A stretch of DNA of 64,000 nt from Malurus cyaneus samueli (GCA_009741485.1 CM019214.1:58370506-58434505), one strand, 5' to 3'. Positions 44,331 through 58,500 are shown, counted from the stretch's first letter. Translations and numbers: made by a program. Notes: generated from the sequence alone by a model not told the origin.

Positions 44331-46202
44331 CTGTGACAGAGTAAATAATACACTACTTTATTTCTTAGATTTCAATATGCATTACAATTAAAATGATACA
44401 ACAAACTAATTAGACATTCCATCATTTCTAATTATGGAACTACTGTAATCTTATAACTAAGCTACTTAAATACCTGATCAGCCACATGAACTATAAATAT
44501 TAAACTCTAATTCACAGATTTTCATAAAAACTAAATATTTTCTCACTTCACTGAATTTTGTTATATTATAGAAATATCAAGTTCCTTTAGCCATTGAACT
44601 TTAGCAGATAAAGCATAATTATCAACATAGAAAAATCATTGCAAATATACATTTATCTACACATATATATAGCAGAATTTAGTGACATAATACAGTCTAT
44701 GTACAGTGAAACCTATTTTTTTTAAGGTGATGATTAAATTAAAATGAGCCTGAAGAACTGAACGGGTTTTTTTTCCACTTCTTTTTGAAATTGTCACTTT
44801 TTAACTATACTGAGTATTATAGAATACTTCATGGGAATCACTCCTTCAGCTGAAAAGAAAGCATCAGGCCAACTAATGAGTCCCTCTTCTGAAAAATCAA
44901 GAGATCATCTTGAAAACCCATAGCCAGGAGCAGCAGGAATTCACTGTCCAGATTCACAAGCCTTTACAATGATGGCAACTGACGGCAACTTAACCCTAAT
45001 AAGGACGTAAACAGAGATTATTTCCTTTTTTTACCCTCTATTGTTTGCACGTCTTTTTTCAATATACAAATATGTTATTCAAGTAATTGTAGCATTTTAA
45101 GGGCTTTTAAAAGCAACAGCCAATCAGAATTGTATTTGTTCCTTACATACTATGTAAACAATTAAGGCACTCTGGTTCAATGTTTTACTGAAAAGCCTTT
45201 TATAGTCTCAAAAATGATGATGCATTATGCCATAGGCTAAAGGTGATACCGGAAAGATGCCATCCCAGTGGTCTTCAAAGCATGCATAATTCCAAGTACT
45301 GAATTTACACCTGGTCACAAGAACAACTAGATGTACAAGCTACTTTGATACAGACTGTGAGAAACAACAGCACTCATTAGGTTTGCAGAAGGAACATGAT
45401 AAGATTAAATGATAGCACAGACCACAACCATTATCCTACCTTTATCCTACTGCAAAGAATGTAAACATGAAAGCAGCTTTATATATTATTTCAGCCGAAC
45501 TGTTATGGAGGTACATGACAATTGGCACAATTTAGGCCTGCTTGACAGCAGTGTTAGTCTATGTAGATGAACTTAATAGCTAACACTCTAGAAGAGAACA
45601 GATTAGTTATAAGAACAGAGCTGTAATAAATGCAAACAATCTGTTAACGTGAGAGCTGTGAACCTGCTGAGAAAATCAAATCAGACTGAGCTCCAGTAGG
45701 TTGTTGGGACAAAGCATTAGAATGACCCAATTAAGCATGAAGCATTCTCCACTTAATCTCATAAATTATGGTATTTGGATTCACTTGAAAAGAGAACTTC
45801 AATGGCCCCACAACTCTACACTAGGAGTTGGGACCATCTTTTCAACTTCTGAGGATGTCTGAAAGCATAAGAATGTTCAAGGGTGTGGTTGGAACCATTT
45901 TATGAACCCATCCAACACCTCTCCTGGATAAAAGCTGCCACAACAGCATCTATTCTTACATTACTCTGTCATACAACATGCCTCTTATCAACAATAACTT
46001 TAAAACAGTAATAAATGGAAGGCTCAAGCTTTGCTCCTTCCTCTTACTTGAAGAAAGAGCTGAGATTAATTTCTATTCCCTTAGAATTTCTATGAAATTC
46101 AGTACATGCAAATATATAGATTTGCATAATAAGAAAAAAGAAAACTATTGTTTTTACTTTATTGACATAAATAAGGAAAAGCACTCTAAAACAAATTCAT
46201 AA

Positions 46203-46725
46203 AATCATAGAATGTCTTGAGTGGAAAAGGATTCACATGGATTTTCAAGTCCAACTCCCAGTCCTGTACAGGGAATCCCAAAAATCACACCTTGTTCCTG
46301 AGAGCATTGTCCATATACTTCTTGAACTCTGTCAGGCTGGTGCTGTGACCACTTCCCTGAGGAGCTGCTCCAGTACCCAGCCACCCTCTGGTTGAAAAAC
46401 TGATACCCAATCCTAACATCTAACTTAAAATCCCCTGACACAGCTTCAGGCCATTCCTCAGGTCCTGTCACTAGTCACCAGAGAGAAGATTTCTGTATCT
46501 GCCCCTCCTCTTCCCCTCAGGAAGAAGTTGCAGACTGCGATGAAGTTTCCTCTTAGTCTCCTCTTCTCTGGGCTGAACAGATCAAGTGGTCTCCATTGCT
46601 CCTCCTATGGCTTCCTCTCAAGGCCCTTTACCATCTCCACTGCTCTCCTTTGGACACACTCTAATAGTTTGATGTCCTTCTTGTATTTTGGGGCCCAAAA
46701 CTGCACAGAGGACTCAAAGTGATTA
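46203..46725 (-). mobile_element. CR1 LINE 3' fragment
   Basis: The plus strand starts AATCATAGAATGTCTTGAGT, the complement of the CR1 3' end. It continues with landmarks such as GAGGAGCTGCTCCAGTACCC and CTCTCCTTTGGACACACTCT. It is truncated at the high-coordinate (5') end. Confidence 0.9.
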
Positions 46726-49700
46726 TTTAAATTAACTGCATAAGTGCTAAGATAGACTTCCGTGACTACTTCAGTCTTAATCAATAATCAATAATCATCT
46801 AAACAAAACAAAACAAGTGGAGGGGAGGAATCAAAACCAACTGATCAAACCTGAAAATGTATTAACAGAGACAAAAAGAGAGAGAGAATTACATTGAAGC
46901 CCAATGTGCAAAAAGCATCCATGATTAACACATCTAATTCCTCAAAAATAACAAAAGAAGGAAAAAAAGAATCTGCAGGGTCAGTAAAAGACCAAGGTGA
47001 AAAGGAGTGCTCAAAGAAAACAAAGCAACACAAACAGCTTGCCAAGTGTTCTACTAGTATCTGGAAGGAGATTACAAAGTAGAACAGAGACAAACCAGCT
47101 CAAGGGTGGCAGAACTCAGAGAACCAAGCCAACATGAGAAGTAACAAAAAGTATTCATTCTTCAAACAGTCAAAGTTTTTTAAAAAAATGAGGACAACAT
47201 AACTTTACTTGCTATTACATCCAAGTTTACACTGAAATGCATATTGACACTGAAGAAAATGAAGATGGCAGAAATTATACTGACACTTAAAAGGACATTT
47301 TCAGAAAGATCTGGACAACTACAGATTGGTAAGCTTGACTTTTTCTACAGTACAAGTATATTTTCTATAGTTGACAACAAAATGAATGAGTAATATAAAA
47401 AAATGTAGCTTGAACAAATAGACAGTATAAATAAATAGCTTTGTAAAGCAAAGTCTGATTTCATGAAACCATGAAAGTTGCTTGAAAAGCCCAAGAATGC
47501 TCTGGCCTAAGTCTGGACTTCAAAAATTTAAACAAGTTTGCAAAATGTCAAAACTTTTTAAAAAAGTGTAGAAAAGAGCATGCTAAGTAACCAAAATTAA
47601 AAATTCTACCAGTATTAAACAGTATTACATTTGATGCTTAAAAGTTTCTTTTTAAAAAAGCCTTAAAGGCTCAAAAATTATGTGTTTGTAAGTCTGTTAA
47701 AATAATGTTTCTGAACATTTTCCTCCCTGCCTCTCTGTAAGTCTGCCTTTGTATTTTTTTGTTAGTGAAGTGTTTAACAGACATGGCAAGGCAATGAAAA
47801 CCCGTTCCTGTCCTTTCTCCATATTCTTTACAGTGAGCACAATAAGATCATCACCTGATGAGTAAAAATAAAGTATCAAAGAGAAATACACCTATGGTGT
47901 ATTTTCTTTCAGGAAGGTATTGGCATTACAATTTTAAAATAACTCAAAATAGGAATACAGCTAACAACACCATAACCTTGACTGTTTTGCCTTAAATAAA
48001 ATATGTTTCCTTGAGAAAGATCTTTTGGACTTGGGGCTTCTTTAAAGTTTTAAATAAGAAACAACCCTTGGTTATTCGTTTTTTCTTATAAAGCTGCTAA
48101 ATTGATAACAATTTCAGCCTTTAACCGTCACAGTGGATTCTTCATCTTTGCAGTGCCTGTCAGAACAATTCTTATGATACTTTACCTCCCTGAAATGTGT
48201 TTCTTCCCTCATTTTATACAATTTGCTTCTGTACGTATGTCTACAATATTTTAGAAACTTAAGGAAAAATAGGACATTGCTAACTCATCAATTATTTAAT
48301 TTAAATTCAAACAAAACCTCTGTATTACTCTTGAAGTCTGTTTCTGTTCAAGTACTATTTCCTAAGTTATTCTTCTAATATGCGTGTTACTGCCAAAGCA
48401 TAACTTTATACTAGGTAACAAAGAAGGGTGCTAATCCCAGAAAAGGAAATTACAACTACCAAAAGATAAATATAAATAATATAATTCTCTGACACCCAAA
48501 CACCAACACAACAATAACAAAAATTTTGAAACCACCTAAGGTGCCTGCTCCCCTTTTCAAAATCTTCCAGGAATTATATCAACAGCACTCAATAGAGAAT
48601 AGAGGTTCTGCTGCACAATCACGTATTTTTGGGTACAGAAAAAGCTCCTCATATTGAATATTGCAATATATCTGTAGTCCTGTACAGTATTGTTTAGGAC
48701 ATGTGGCTTTGTAGCCCACTTATTTTTGGCCAGTAACAGGCTCTGGGTCTGGTATGAAGCTACCACCACATGCTTCCTGACCTCTCAGGCTTTAACAAGA
48801 TTTGGCTTGCCTGTCTGGAACTCAGTTGTGGCTTATTTAGTTACAGCAGGATTTGTCTAGTAACAGAATCACTAGCACACCACCAGAAGGAAATTTTTCT
48901 TAGCCTGGTATGTCTCTGGCATGAAGTTTACCGTTAAAAACATTTCAGTAACTAGTGGACAGAATATGACCCTAAATCAAATGCAGCATAGAAAACTGTA
49001 GGCATGGAATTGGACATGTGTTAGCATACTGAGAGCAATTTTATTACACCAATAAGACTTAACCTAGACTACAATTAAATTATTGGCTTTGAACACCAGG
49101 TGCACTTTTTAGGTCCACAAACTGCACAAGTTAGAATGTCACAACAGAAGAATTTGGATATAACAAATTGTAGAAAATGCAGGCAACCAAACCATTTAAA
49201 TTTAGAGCAATAGAACCTTACAGAAGATATTATCTTAGTATCTAAGTGTGGGCTTTATTCTTAAAGCTTTTTGTATTTGTTTTGGTATGGTTCCACTTTA
49301 TTTATCTTCCCCTTCAACAGCCAAGATGAAAATTTTTACTTCCCCTAATTCTGATCTTATTTACTTGAAACAAGTTAAACCATTTCCAATTCATCTTTCT
49401 GGATTACTAAATCTTTCATTCAATTGCATTTTCTGGATTCAATTATTTCTACCATTCAAAAACAGTAATTCAGTGCATTGACAGCTGCCACCAACACCTG
49501 TTCTCCTGTTAACACCAGTAAGGCATTTCAATGATTGTAGGCTTCACTGGGCAACACTACCATACTGTCAGTACTAAAGTACAGTACGACAAGGTTATAT
49601 TTAGATTTCAAAACAAGTCAAACTCCATGTTGTTTGATTATATATAATTTGGAGCCTTTATCGTTATCAGCAGTTTAAAACACTGTATGTTTGCCTGCAA

Positions 49701-50141
49701 AACTATGTGAATGGACTGTTAAGCAAGAAACAGCATTTATCACAGATGATTTAACCTATCAGTGAAGAGTCAGAGACTGAAAAAGTACTACTATGGAATT
49801 CCTGACCAAGAGCAAACTATAGTTTTATCTTTGAGATAGCAAGAAAATTTCAATGAAAGGATGTCTGCAGATGTAATTGTTTCCCAAAAAAAATTACTTT
49901 CCCTTAATTTGCCAAATCTACACAGTACATGTGCACATGTTCTATTCAAATCCAACACAGCCACACAACAACAAAAAGCAAGACATTCGTCAGTAAGAAG
50001 TATCACTAATCTAGTACTTCTAGTCAAATTTGATCAAGTGGACATTAAATTGCAGTTCATAACAAGAACACACTTTAGCCTTCGTGGAACAAACAACAAT
50101 CCCTTGGATAATATTAGCAAACTATTTATTTCTAACTATAA

Positions 50142-50184
50142 ACTATTAGAAATAAAAAGTAATTTATTAGAAATAAAAAGTAAT
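50142..50184. repeat. Tandem duplication in an AT-rich intron
   Basis: ATTAGAAATAAAAAGTAAT is repeated once directly after itself with a TT offset. It falls inside the 148-codon open frame described in the findings and creates its repeated LLEIKSN segment. Confidence 0.8.
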
Positions 50185-52589
50185 AGTGAAAGTCTCAAAC
50201 AAAAGTCTACAAAAATCAGAATGAGAAAAAGTTATATAAGAGGAAGGAAACAAGGCATTGCTTATACATCTAGCTTTGAGCAAATTCCATCACAAAGACT
50301 TTTTTAAAAGTTTAAATATTTTTTAAAAGCTAAAGCAAGAACCTGGTAGTAGATCACAAACATTTAAATCATGCTCCAAGTGAAACTAATTCAATGACTA
50401 GCAGTTAGCATATAATACTTAAATCACACAAGATCATGATAATTTGATATTAGTTCACTCAGTCTTGACATTTAGGTAAGGTAAGCTTTGTTCTGATGGA
50501 CCCTGTTACTAGGCAGTTATGGAAAGGACCTCATTAGCACAAAGCAACCAAAAAGCATCAAGTGATTCAGCAAACCAAAATGCCACAGTCATCTCGCCCT
50601 GTCATATTATTAAATTATAAAGAAAAATTTAATGGTATTCCCTGACAACTGAAAATACTTGGAGGATAAGGTTACTGATAAATACCTTTTACTTTATCAT
50701 AAAAATATGAGTTCTTTTACTTTATCACAAAAATGTTTCTCCTAGGACATGCACGAACCTGCATGTTTCCACAGGCACGCACGGTGTTTATTTTTCAGGA
50801 ACTTAACCAGGAAAGGAAAAATTGCATTTTTGCTTCACCATTGTACCTCTTCTCAATCCTAACTGGAAAGTTGGAGGAGCTGGCATCTACAACTAGATCT
50901 GCATGGAAAAATAGCACTTTTCCATTAGTTAAACCATCTGTTTGAGAAGCAGTGGTGAAAGCTGATGATTAGAGAGTAAAAGCACTCATTTGATTCTACC
51001 AGAAGAATGAGAAGGAGACCACAAACAAGTTGTTGCTGATGTTTTCATCACTTTCTTACATATCAAGATGGGTTGAGCCAGAAAAACTGTACTGCCTGCC
51101 TCCATAACTTCAACAAGCAAAGCATTATAGTTTTTCAGCAGTCATCATAAATGTACAAGGTACACCCTGTATGTGTTTTAGGCTTAAGATGTTAAAATAC
51201 ATTTACTTTTACAAAACCAGAAACTTGATATTACTCCTGGCTGTAGTTGTATTCTCAGAATAAGATCACTCATCTTGTCTTGAACCAAAATCAATTAAGT
51301 ATTCTTTCCATAATTTTGGATTTTATGGAAGGGAGAGTACATTTTGCTTTCAACAAACGCAAAAAAATAGATAGAGCTTTCACTAAAAATACAAAAATCA
51401 CCCTACTGAGGCCTTTTATGTATTCAGTCTTTTAGTAACAGAAATGTTATGTCAATTCAAAATTGAAAAGGTCAGTTGTTAGTGTCAAATTGAACTGCCA
51501 CAAAGCAAGCATACATACATCAAGCAGACAATCAAGGCAAGTATGCCAAGTAACTGACAACTGTAAACTTCTGTCTCATTAAAACACTGTCAAATTAACC
51601 ACCAGGTCAATGTCATTGTTAGAAAAGTTTACAGCTGATTCACATGAGGAACCTTGATTTTTCTGGTCTTAAAAAAAGAAATCTAGCAACCATTTATGAA
51701 GTCGGGAAAAGTAAATATCAAAAAGCCTTTTAGCAGAGGAAAATCCTCTAATGAAAGTTTAACAAAAAAAAAAAACCACCGCAACCCAGAAAAGAACTTT
51801 TAATAAGTTTCCATGTCTACACAAGATACAGCAAATGAAACAGCAAAACAGCAAAACAAAGCAGGAACTTTAGGCTAACACTCTCAGCAAAGCCAAATGA
51901 ATATATTTAGCATAAGTATTTTAGCAGTATTGCAACTGTAACATTTAGAGTAAATTGTCATTTTTAACAGTGCTTCTATCTTCTATATCAGAGGATAACA
52001 AAATACCGAATGGAGGTGTAGCCCAATTGAGAGAAGGCATAACTAGTAGCAACAAACTTTTTTAATATCTGAAGAGAAGTCCTAGAAAAACAAAAGTTGC
52101 TATTGCATAAGTAACTCAGATGAAGTTTTCTGCACTGATCTGTTTGTTTCTCCAGTGGTATCTCACTAATTGAGCTGAGCACTCCTGCAAACAGTGGGTA
52201 CTCATCATGGGTAAAAAGAGACATGCATAGGATTAATTTAATTTACCTGAGGCTTCAAATAAAGTAATGGGCTGCTTTTAGGAGAGTTTCATATGCATTT
52301 TCAATTATAAAGAAAAGGAAGTTACAGATAGTAACTTTTTTGTTTATTAAATTTACAGTAGTTTTTCCTTTATCAAATGTACAGAGATGCAAATATACAC
52401 AAGCCCTGAAAATTCAGCATCACATTTGAAAGCCTAACACTAAAAGCAACATCCTGCTCAAACCCTTATATTGCTCTACAGAGACTCTTAAATTCTCTTA
52501 ACTTAGATACAATATCCTGAAACTGGAAAATAAATTTCATGATCTAAAGCATTTCTCCCTACTGAATCAAAATATTTAGAAAAAATGTT

Positions 52590-52775
52590 TTGATATCCCA
52601 GGAAAAGATTGATATCCCTGGAAAAGGTCAAGGTCAAGTTGGACCATGCCTTGAGAAACGTGGTCTGGTGAAAGATGCAAAAAATGCACCCTCATGGTAG
52701 CTGGGTTGGAAGCTTTAAAGGTGGTCTTTAAAGGTCCTTCGAACCCATACAGATCTATGATTAGAAGATATAAGG
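52590..52775 (+). mobile_element. Short CR1 LINE 3' end
   Basis: About 185 bp resemble the CR1 3' end: CAAGTTGGACCATGCCTTGA, CCCTCATGGTAGCTGGGTTG, and AAAGGTCCTTCGAACCCATA followed by ATCTATGAT. It is strongly 5'-truncated. Confidence 0.8.
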
Positions 52776-53659
52776 CATAAGGAAGAAGGGACAATTCTTC
52801 ACGAGATAATTCCATTGGCACTGGCAAAATTTAATTATGAACGATTTTCCACCTTTAAATATTCCTTCACAGTTACCTTTTCTATGAGACAGATGAAACA
52901 AACAGCAATTTTTATATGAGATATGAATGATTTAATATAAAAGCTGAGCAATGCAAACATTTCCCTCAAATTTTGGATTCATCTTTTACCATTTTTGTAA
53001 TAGTCACAAAGAATTACAATTATGAACAGATTTCAGCTCAACTAAATTGAATAAATATCAATGAATTCACATCTACACTCTCAGACCAATGATTTATAAT
53101 GACCATTCAAATGCTCTACGTCCAACAGAAGCAAATAAAAAATAAGGTGAAAATTTTTTTTCCCTCAGACTTTCTCAGTACAATTTTAAGATATCATAAA
53201 GTGAGCATGAGGGACAGACCTCCCAATATTTTAAACACTAATTATAAAATACAGTTGCCTAAAAAGTTGCTTTTTTACTATTATTCATCTAAAGTTTCAG
53301 CAAATATTGTTAGAAGTGAGAAAATATTTTTGCATCTAAACGTATGATTTATCCTTTATTTTAAATTTATACTGTCTTTTAACTTGCAAAGGTAAGATCT
53401 GATTAATAGAAATCAACAAATGAACTTGCAACACCCCTTTATTTCTCAGGACTGAATCTTTCCATGGCACAATTTAGAAGACAAAATTATCAACATTCCA
53501 AAATTTGACTCCTATTTGAAACAGTATCACCTTTTTATTGTAATGAGTTGTTCAGTTCAGAAAAATACACTATTTTATTTTTACTTGTTGCAGTGATTTG
53601 TTAAAAAAAGAAAAATCCCCACAACAACCCACAAATAAACAAACAAATGAAAAACTTAC

Positions 53660-53765
53660 TTGTAGCTGAACTGAGTTATCCTGAAGACCTTCTACAATAG
53701 GAGAGAATCTATCAACATTCCTTTCCTCTGCTGCTGCCGTTACAGCTTCCAAAATCTTTTCAAGG
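53660..53765 (-). CDS. DIAPH3: DIAPH3 exon 6 of 14 (DID)
   Basis: This 106-nt exon has a CTCACAG acceptor and a GTAAGT donor and goes from phase 2 to phase 0. It encodes LEKILEAVTAAAEERNVDRF, then SPIVEGLQDNSVQLQ. The DNSVQLQ end is paralogue-diagnostic: human DIAPH3 has HNSVQLQ, while DIAPH2 has a longer, different segment here. It is separated from the next exon by 9.3 kb. Confidence 0.95.
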
Positions 53766-54220
53766 CTGTGAGAAAAGAAAACCATTTCATTCAGAAGAAA
53801 TATTTAAACTCGTTCATTTGCTATCTGAAAAGGCATACTGCCAAATCATTCACCTGCCTCAATTTCTTATAAACAAATTTAGGAAGTTTAAGCAATACTC
53901 ATCTAGTTGCTTTCTTCAGAGATTTTTTTAATTGAAGAATGACTTACCGGATTACAAGGTCTAAGAAAATTATCCTAATGAATATTAAGCAAAAGAATTG
54001 AGGCATAACTATTTCCATCTAACCAGTACATCCATATGTAAAACAGAAAACTCATTAATATGACCACAATAAAAAATCACAAAGCTATTCTGAAAACTGA
54101 TAATAGAATAGATATTACTTTCAAACCTAAATAGAAAATTTTATCATTTCATTCAGGTATAACTAAATTTGGGATATTGTAAAATTACCTCACTATCTCT
54201 TGCTTAAAGACAGTACTTAC
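53766..54220 (-). other. Short DIAPH3 intron
   Basis: This 455-bp phase 2 GT-AG intron consists of AT-rich unique sequence with no recognised element. Confidence 0.85.
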
Positions 54221-54357
54221 ATGTTTTCCTCTCCAACAATGCACATTGCAGACAGGAGTTTAACTATATCCGTCATCATGCTAGTTTGCCTGGGATCAAT
54301 TGCTTTGGTCAGCAACAAAAGGCTCCTTTCTTCTCCCAAGATTCTTTCCAATCCATA
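54221..54357 (-). CDS. DIAPH3: DIAPH3 exon 5 of 14 (DID)
   Basis: This 137-nt exon has a GTTTAG acceptor and a GTAAGT donor and goes from phase 0 to phase 2. It encodes YGLERILGEERSLLLLTKAI, then SMMTDIVKLLSAMCIVGEEN. These are armadillo helices of the autoinhibitory domain and match human DIAPH3 closely. Confidence 0.96.
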
Positions 54358-54721
54358 CTAAACAACAGAAGAACATTTATAAGGAAGGCAATTCAAATAA
54401 ATATTTAGTATCTAGTAATAACAATGATGGTTCCCTCAAGTAAGTATTTCAAATGACATTTAAGTCTGTGAAATACTTCATTAACAAATTAAGTGAGAGA
54501 AAAGTCCCAAATAGATCACTTATTCTCTAAGAAGGGCATATATCAGCATTAAAAATTTACATTATTGTCTTAGAATATTTCTGCAGAGAGGAAGTGGCAG
54601 ACTTCTGGCAGAGAGAAAGAACTTCAAACCACAACTGACCAACCCACCACTTCACCCATCATGTACCTTATCTAACTGAACTGTCGTAATTTAGATTTCT
54701 AGACTAAATAAAATCTCATAC
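54358..54721 (-). other. Short DIAPH3 intron
   Basis: This 364-bp phase 0 GT-AG intron has no recognised element. Confidence 0.85.
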
Positions 54722-54791
54722 CTTATTATTCATGAACGCTCTCAAACACTGTATAACCTTGTGCTGACTCTTCTTCACAACTCTGTCCTGG
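54722..54791 (-). CDS. DIAPH3: DIAPH3 exon 4 of 14 (DID)
   Basis: This 70-nt exon has a TATTCAG acceptor and a GTATGA donor and goes from phase 2 to phase 0. It encodes RVVKKSQHKVIQCLRAFMNN, matching human KVVKKNQHKVIQCLKALMNT. It lies only 80 bp downstream of the previous exon, one of the two very short introns of this stretch. Confidence 0.95.
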
Positions 54792-54871
54792 CTGAATAAA
54801 TAAAAAATTTAGAGTAAATAAATGCTCTTTAAATATTAAGAAAAGCTTACAATCTTATATTAAATCCTTAC

Positions 54872-54946
54872 TTTCTTGTCTCAACTAATCTTTCCAAAAC
54901 ATCCAACAGCAGTCCCAGACCTTCTCGGCCAAAGTTTTCAACCCAG
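54872..54946 (-). CDS. DIAPH3: DIAPH3 exon 3 of 14 (DID)
   Basis: This 75-nt exon has a TTTTAG acceptor and a GTAAGG donor and is in phase 2 at both ends. It encodes WVENFGREGLGLLLDVLERL, the first DID helices conserved in all diaphanous formins (human WVESFGHEGLGLLLDILEKL). The residues after it (VETR) fall in the loop between helices that varies between paralogues. Confidence 0.95.
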
Positions 54947-55392
54947 CTAAAATGAAAGAAAAAAGGCATGTAAAAAAAAAGAGAACAGTAAATAAAAGCA
55001 AATATAACTGGATGCTTTCAAACCCAAAATATCTCCCTTTATTGATCACCCTGACAAAAATAAGTTAGAAGATCAAAGAGTTAGAAAATAATTCAAAAAT
55101 AAAAATGAAAAAAAATTGACTACTTAGCACTAAAAAACTGCATCTTCACCACATTTAATTTACCTTCTCTTAGTATTACCTTGTATAGATCATCCAATTC
55201 TATTAGAAATAATACACCTACAGATACATAATCAATGAAAAAAAAAGAAAAAAGTTACAATCATTCATTTTTGCATACACAGTCTGGAAACCTGGAAAAC
55301 CTTGAAACATGTTAATCTACATATCCATTAATTATAATCCATTAAGAAATTAGAATATGATTAATCTCTTCAATATGCATTAATGATGTTAC
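54947..55392 (-). other. Short DIAPH3 intron
   Basis: This 446-bp phase 2 GT-AG intron has short A-rich runs and no recognised element. Confidence 0.85.
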
Positions 55393-55523
55393 CTGACAGG
55401 ATTACTAGTCAAGGACACACGGAGGGATTCCAAGCAAGTGACTAGTCTTTCATCTGTTGACCCAGATTTTAAATCCTGAATAAATTCTTGGGGTGAAATC
55501 TTCCTACTGTTCTTGAGACTTCC
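55393..55523 (-). CDS. DIAPH3: DIAPH3 exon 2 of 14 (start of DID/FH3)
   Basis: This 131-nt exon runs from a TTTCAG acceptor to a GTAACA donor, phase 0 to phase 2. It encodes GSLKNSRKISPQEF, then DERLVTCLESLRVSLTSNPV, which is nearly identical to human DIAPH3. It opens the armadillo-like diaphanous inhibitory domain that holds the formin closed by binding the C-terminal DAD. It joins the previous exon directly at SKS/GSLK, as in the human SKTGSLK, so no coding exon is missing from the 5.5-kb intron between them. Confidence 0.96.
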
Positions 55524-58500
55524 CTGAAACACATAAAATACATTTGTTTTTTACTTGGTGCATATAGAACTTGAATAGATTATTCATGGCTAACCTTTGT
55601 TTCTGTTCCTGGAAAAATACATAATGTAGACCTGTAAACCTGTAACTGATGCCAACTACTTACAAAATGCTGACTAAATCTGGTCATATTACAACCAAAT
55701 TTACAATCAGTACACAAAAGCAGCAGGCATCAAATGTACAAATTTATCATACATGCTCAGTGAAATAAAATTTTTGTGTTGAATGGATTCCATTTATGCA
55801 TTGCAAACATCTTAATATTAAATATTCGACAGAAGAAAAAAACAATTCTTAGGTTCTCTGAAGAGATCACAAGGCACATGTCCAGAAGGGTTACTGCAGT
55901 CACATAAGCACACAGAGGGAAGAAGCAGCTCAGCCGAAAAATACTTGGTGTATTACTGCAGTAACTTCTGTTCTTACAGAAGCAGACATTCTTGTAGACA
56001 CTGAAAAATAAGAAGTGTAGTCCGCCTGATATTTCACATGATGGATAGATATATTTTCTACAGAACATATATAAATACAAAAAACCAAGCACACAATAGT
56101 GTATAAAACTTCGATTTGAGTTAATTCATTGCAAGACTCCTTTTTCTAGGAACAGAAGCACAACTGTCATGTTGCACAAAGAGACCTACTGAATAATTCT
56201 TGATTAACTAGTGGCTTAAGTCAGGAATTGAAGACAATTAGACTTGCACTGTAATAATAACTTGAACTTACTCATTGTAAATGGTGGAGTCTCATTACAT
56301 TATTAGAGATAGCTTCATACAGATGATGTTTCCTCCTTTTGTTAGATCCCCAGGAAATATTGAGAGATAATCTTTTCTTCTCATGAATTAGAAGACAATT
56401 AAATAGTTTCTAGCCGAGAAGTGAAGTTAAAAGCTGGGAAGTGTGGTTGACAGACCAGGCTGCTGAGCTGACATTTAGAAGGGCATCAACAGACAGGAAA
56501 AATGGGCAGAGGAATTTCAGGAAGTTTTGCAACAGAAAACTGTAAATTTTGAACCTGAAGTGGAAAAATCCCATGCACTAACACGTGTTGAGGCTGCCAG
56601 CTGGAATGTAGGCTGGTAAGAAAATAAGGGTTATGATGGAAAAAGGTTGACCACAGGTAAGTGCATCACCTGCTGGTAGAGGCATTTGACCCCTCCCCTC
56701 AGCTCAGCAGCAGCGGGTCATCTGGAGAAATCTGTCCAATTCCTGACTCCCCAGCATGAGAGATATGGATATTAGAATGAGTCCAGAAAGGGCTGTGGAC
56801 ACAATTACAGGAGAATCTGCAGTACATGGAGAGGCTAATAGAACTGGGGTTGTTTAAGAAGAGAAGATGGGAAGGATGGGGGAACCCTATCAGTGAAAGC
56901 ACAAGAAGCACAGACTGAAATACAGGAAACTGGGTAAACATCAGGCAAACACAAACTTTCCCCCTCCTCCCTCTGCTTTTTAAAGCATGAGGCTGGTCAA
57001 GTACCGAAGAGGTCACTCAGGCAAAACTGTATCAGAGTATCTGATACTCTGTATCAGACACAGACTATATCTATCTGATATGACCTGTATCAAACCATAT
57101 CTATCAGAGACATTAAAAATGGAACAGATAAGAAACTGGAAGAGACTATGTCCAGAGTCACTTCCAGTCTCATTCTATTCTATGACTGTGACAACAGAAC
57201 ATGACAGGCTATTAATAGGCTCTACTCCAACTATATTTCCCCAGACTTGATAAACAGATTCTTCAGACTCCAAAAAATAGACTACTGCCAGGAATCATCC
57301 CAAAAAAATAGCATTTTATGTTATATTTTGAAACAACATGTGTAGTACATGGAATGTCATTCCAAACACACCTCTGAGTTGATGAAGATCCCTACTTGCT
57401 TAAGTATGAGAGTAACTTCCAATAACCATGTTCCACAAAAGAAGTAGATGAGATGTACAGCAAGGGACAAGGGTTGAGGAGAGAATCTAGAAGACAGGTC
57501 TAGCAAACTGTAACAATAAATGTTCACACAAACAAAAATTAAGTCAAGTGTTTTCAGGTTTTTTTCATGGATCTTTCCAGCTGATTTTTTCATAGAAGAT
57601 AACAGACCTACTAGCAACAAAATGAACAAACAAACTCCTAGCAGCCTTCAAAACAAAGTATTTAACTAAATGTTACAAGAGGGTTGGAAATTTCATAAAG
57701 TCCCAGAAATTCTGTTGGCAGCTCCTGATGTGCACAGACTACTTGATAAGCACTACTTGTATGCCTAAGCATAAGGATTAATATCCTGTGTGGAGAATCT
57801 GTCATTTCCAGTGACTTCTCCCAGCAGTTGCTGCTGTAAAATTGACAAAACTGATTTAACCAAAATACTTATAAGTCTTCAGTAAAATTGCTTTCCTTTG
57901 ATGCACAGTCATATAGGACAGTCATACGGCAGACAGGACATACAGTTAAGATGGTTAGCAGATATTTTGGAAGGACTTTATTATAATCAGTAGCAATGTG
58001 TGCAGTGGAAAGGCCACATGGGACAAGAGACCAGCCAGACTAGAAGAATTCATTAGAATGACATTTCAGAAAGCCTCATGTGACCCATCTGAAAACAACA
58101 CCACAAGCAGTGGAGACTCACGTCAATATCCAGAGAATAACCAGTCATCCCATTTCAGACTCAGTTCCCCACTGGAACATTACCCTATGTAAAAGAACCA
58201 GCAAACTGAATGTCTGCACAACAAACTACCACAGTGCCAAGTACCACTTATTCATAGATATGCCAAAGTTCTGCAACATAATAAGAATATGATACATCTG
58301 CCAGTACTTAAATAAAATGAGAGCTGCATTTGGTACCAATTGTGAAACTGATTATATTAGCTGTATTTCAGCATGGGAAAAGCTGCTTAAGTTCAAAATG
58401 CTCAAGTTAACTGAACAACAGGAAATATCTTGAGGCATCAATGCCTCTAGAAACTTAATTGCTCAACTGAAGAACAACTGGTCTGTGAGCAGATGCAGCA

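Larger units (their letters stand above)
44331..53659 (-). other. DIAPH3 intron of 9.3 kb
   Basis: This phase 0 GT-AG intron is the longest complete one in the window. It contains a CR1 on the minus strand (46203-46725) and a short CR1 3' end on the plus strand (52590-52775). A 148-codon open frame at 49861-50307 has no recognisable domain. The remainder shows nothing beyond AT-rich unique sequence. Confidence 0.8.

Noticed and set aside
57032..57050. Near-palindrome CAGAGTATCTGATACTCTG as a regulatory site
   Set aside because: It lies inside a degenerate CR1 next to other TATC repeats and is best explained by local sequence slippage.
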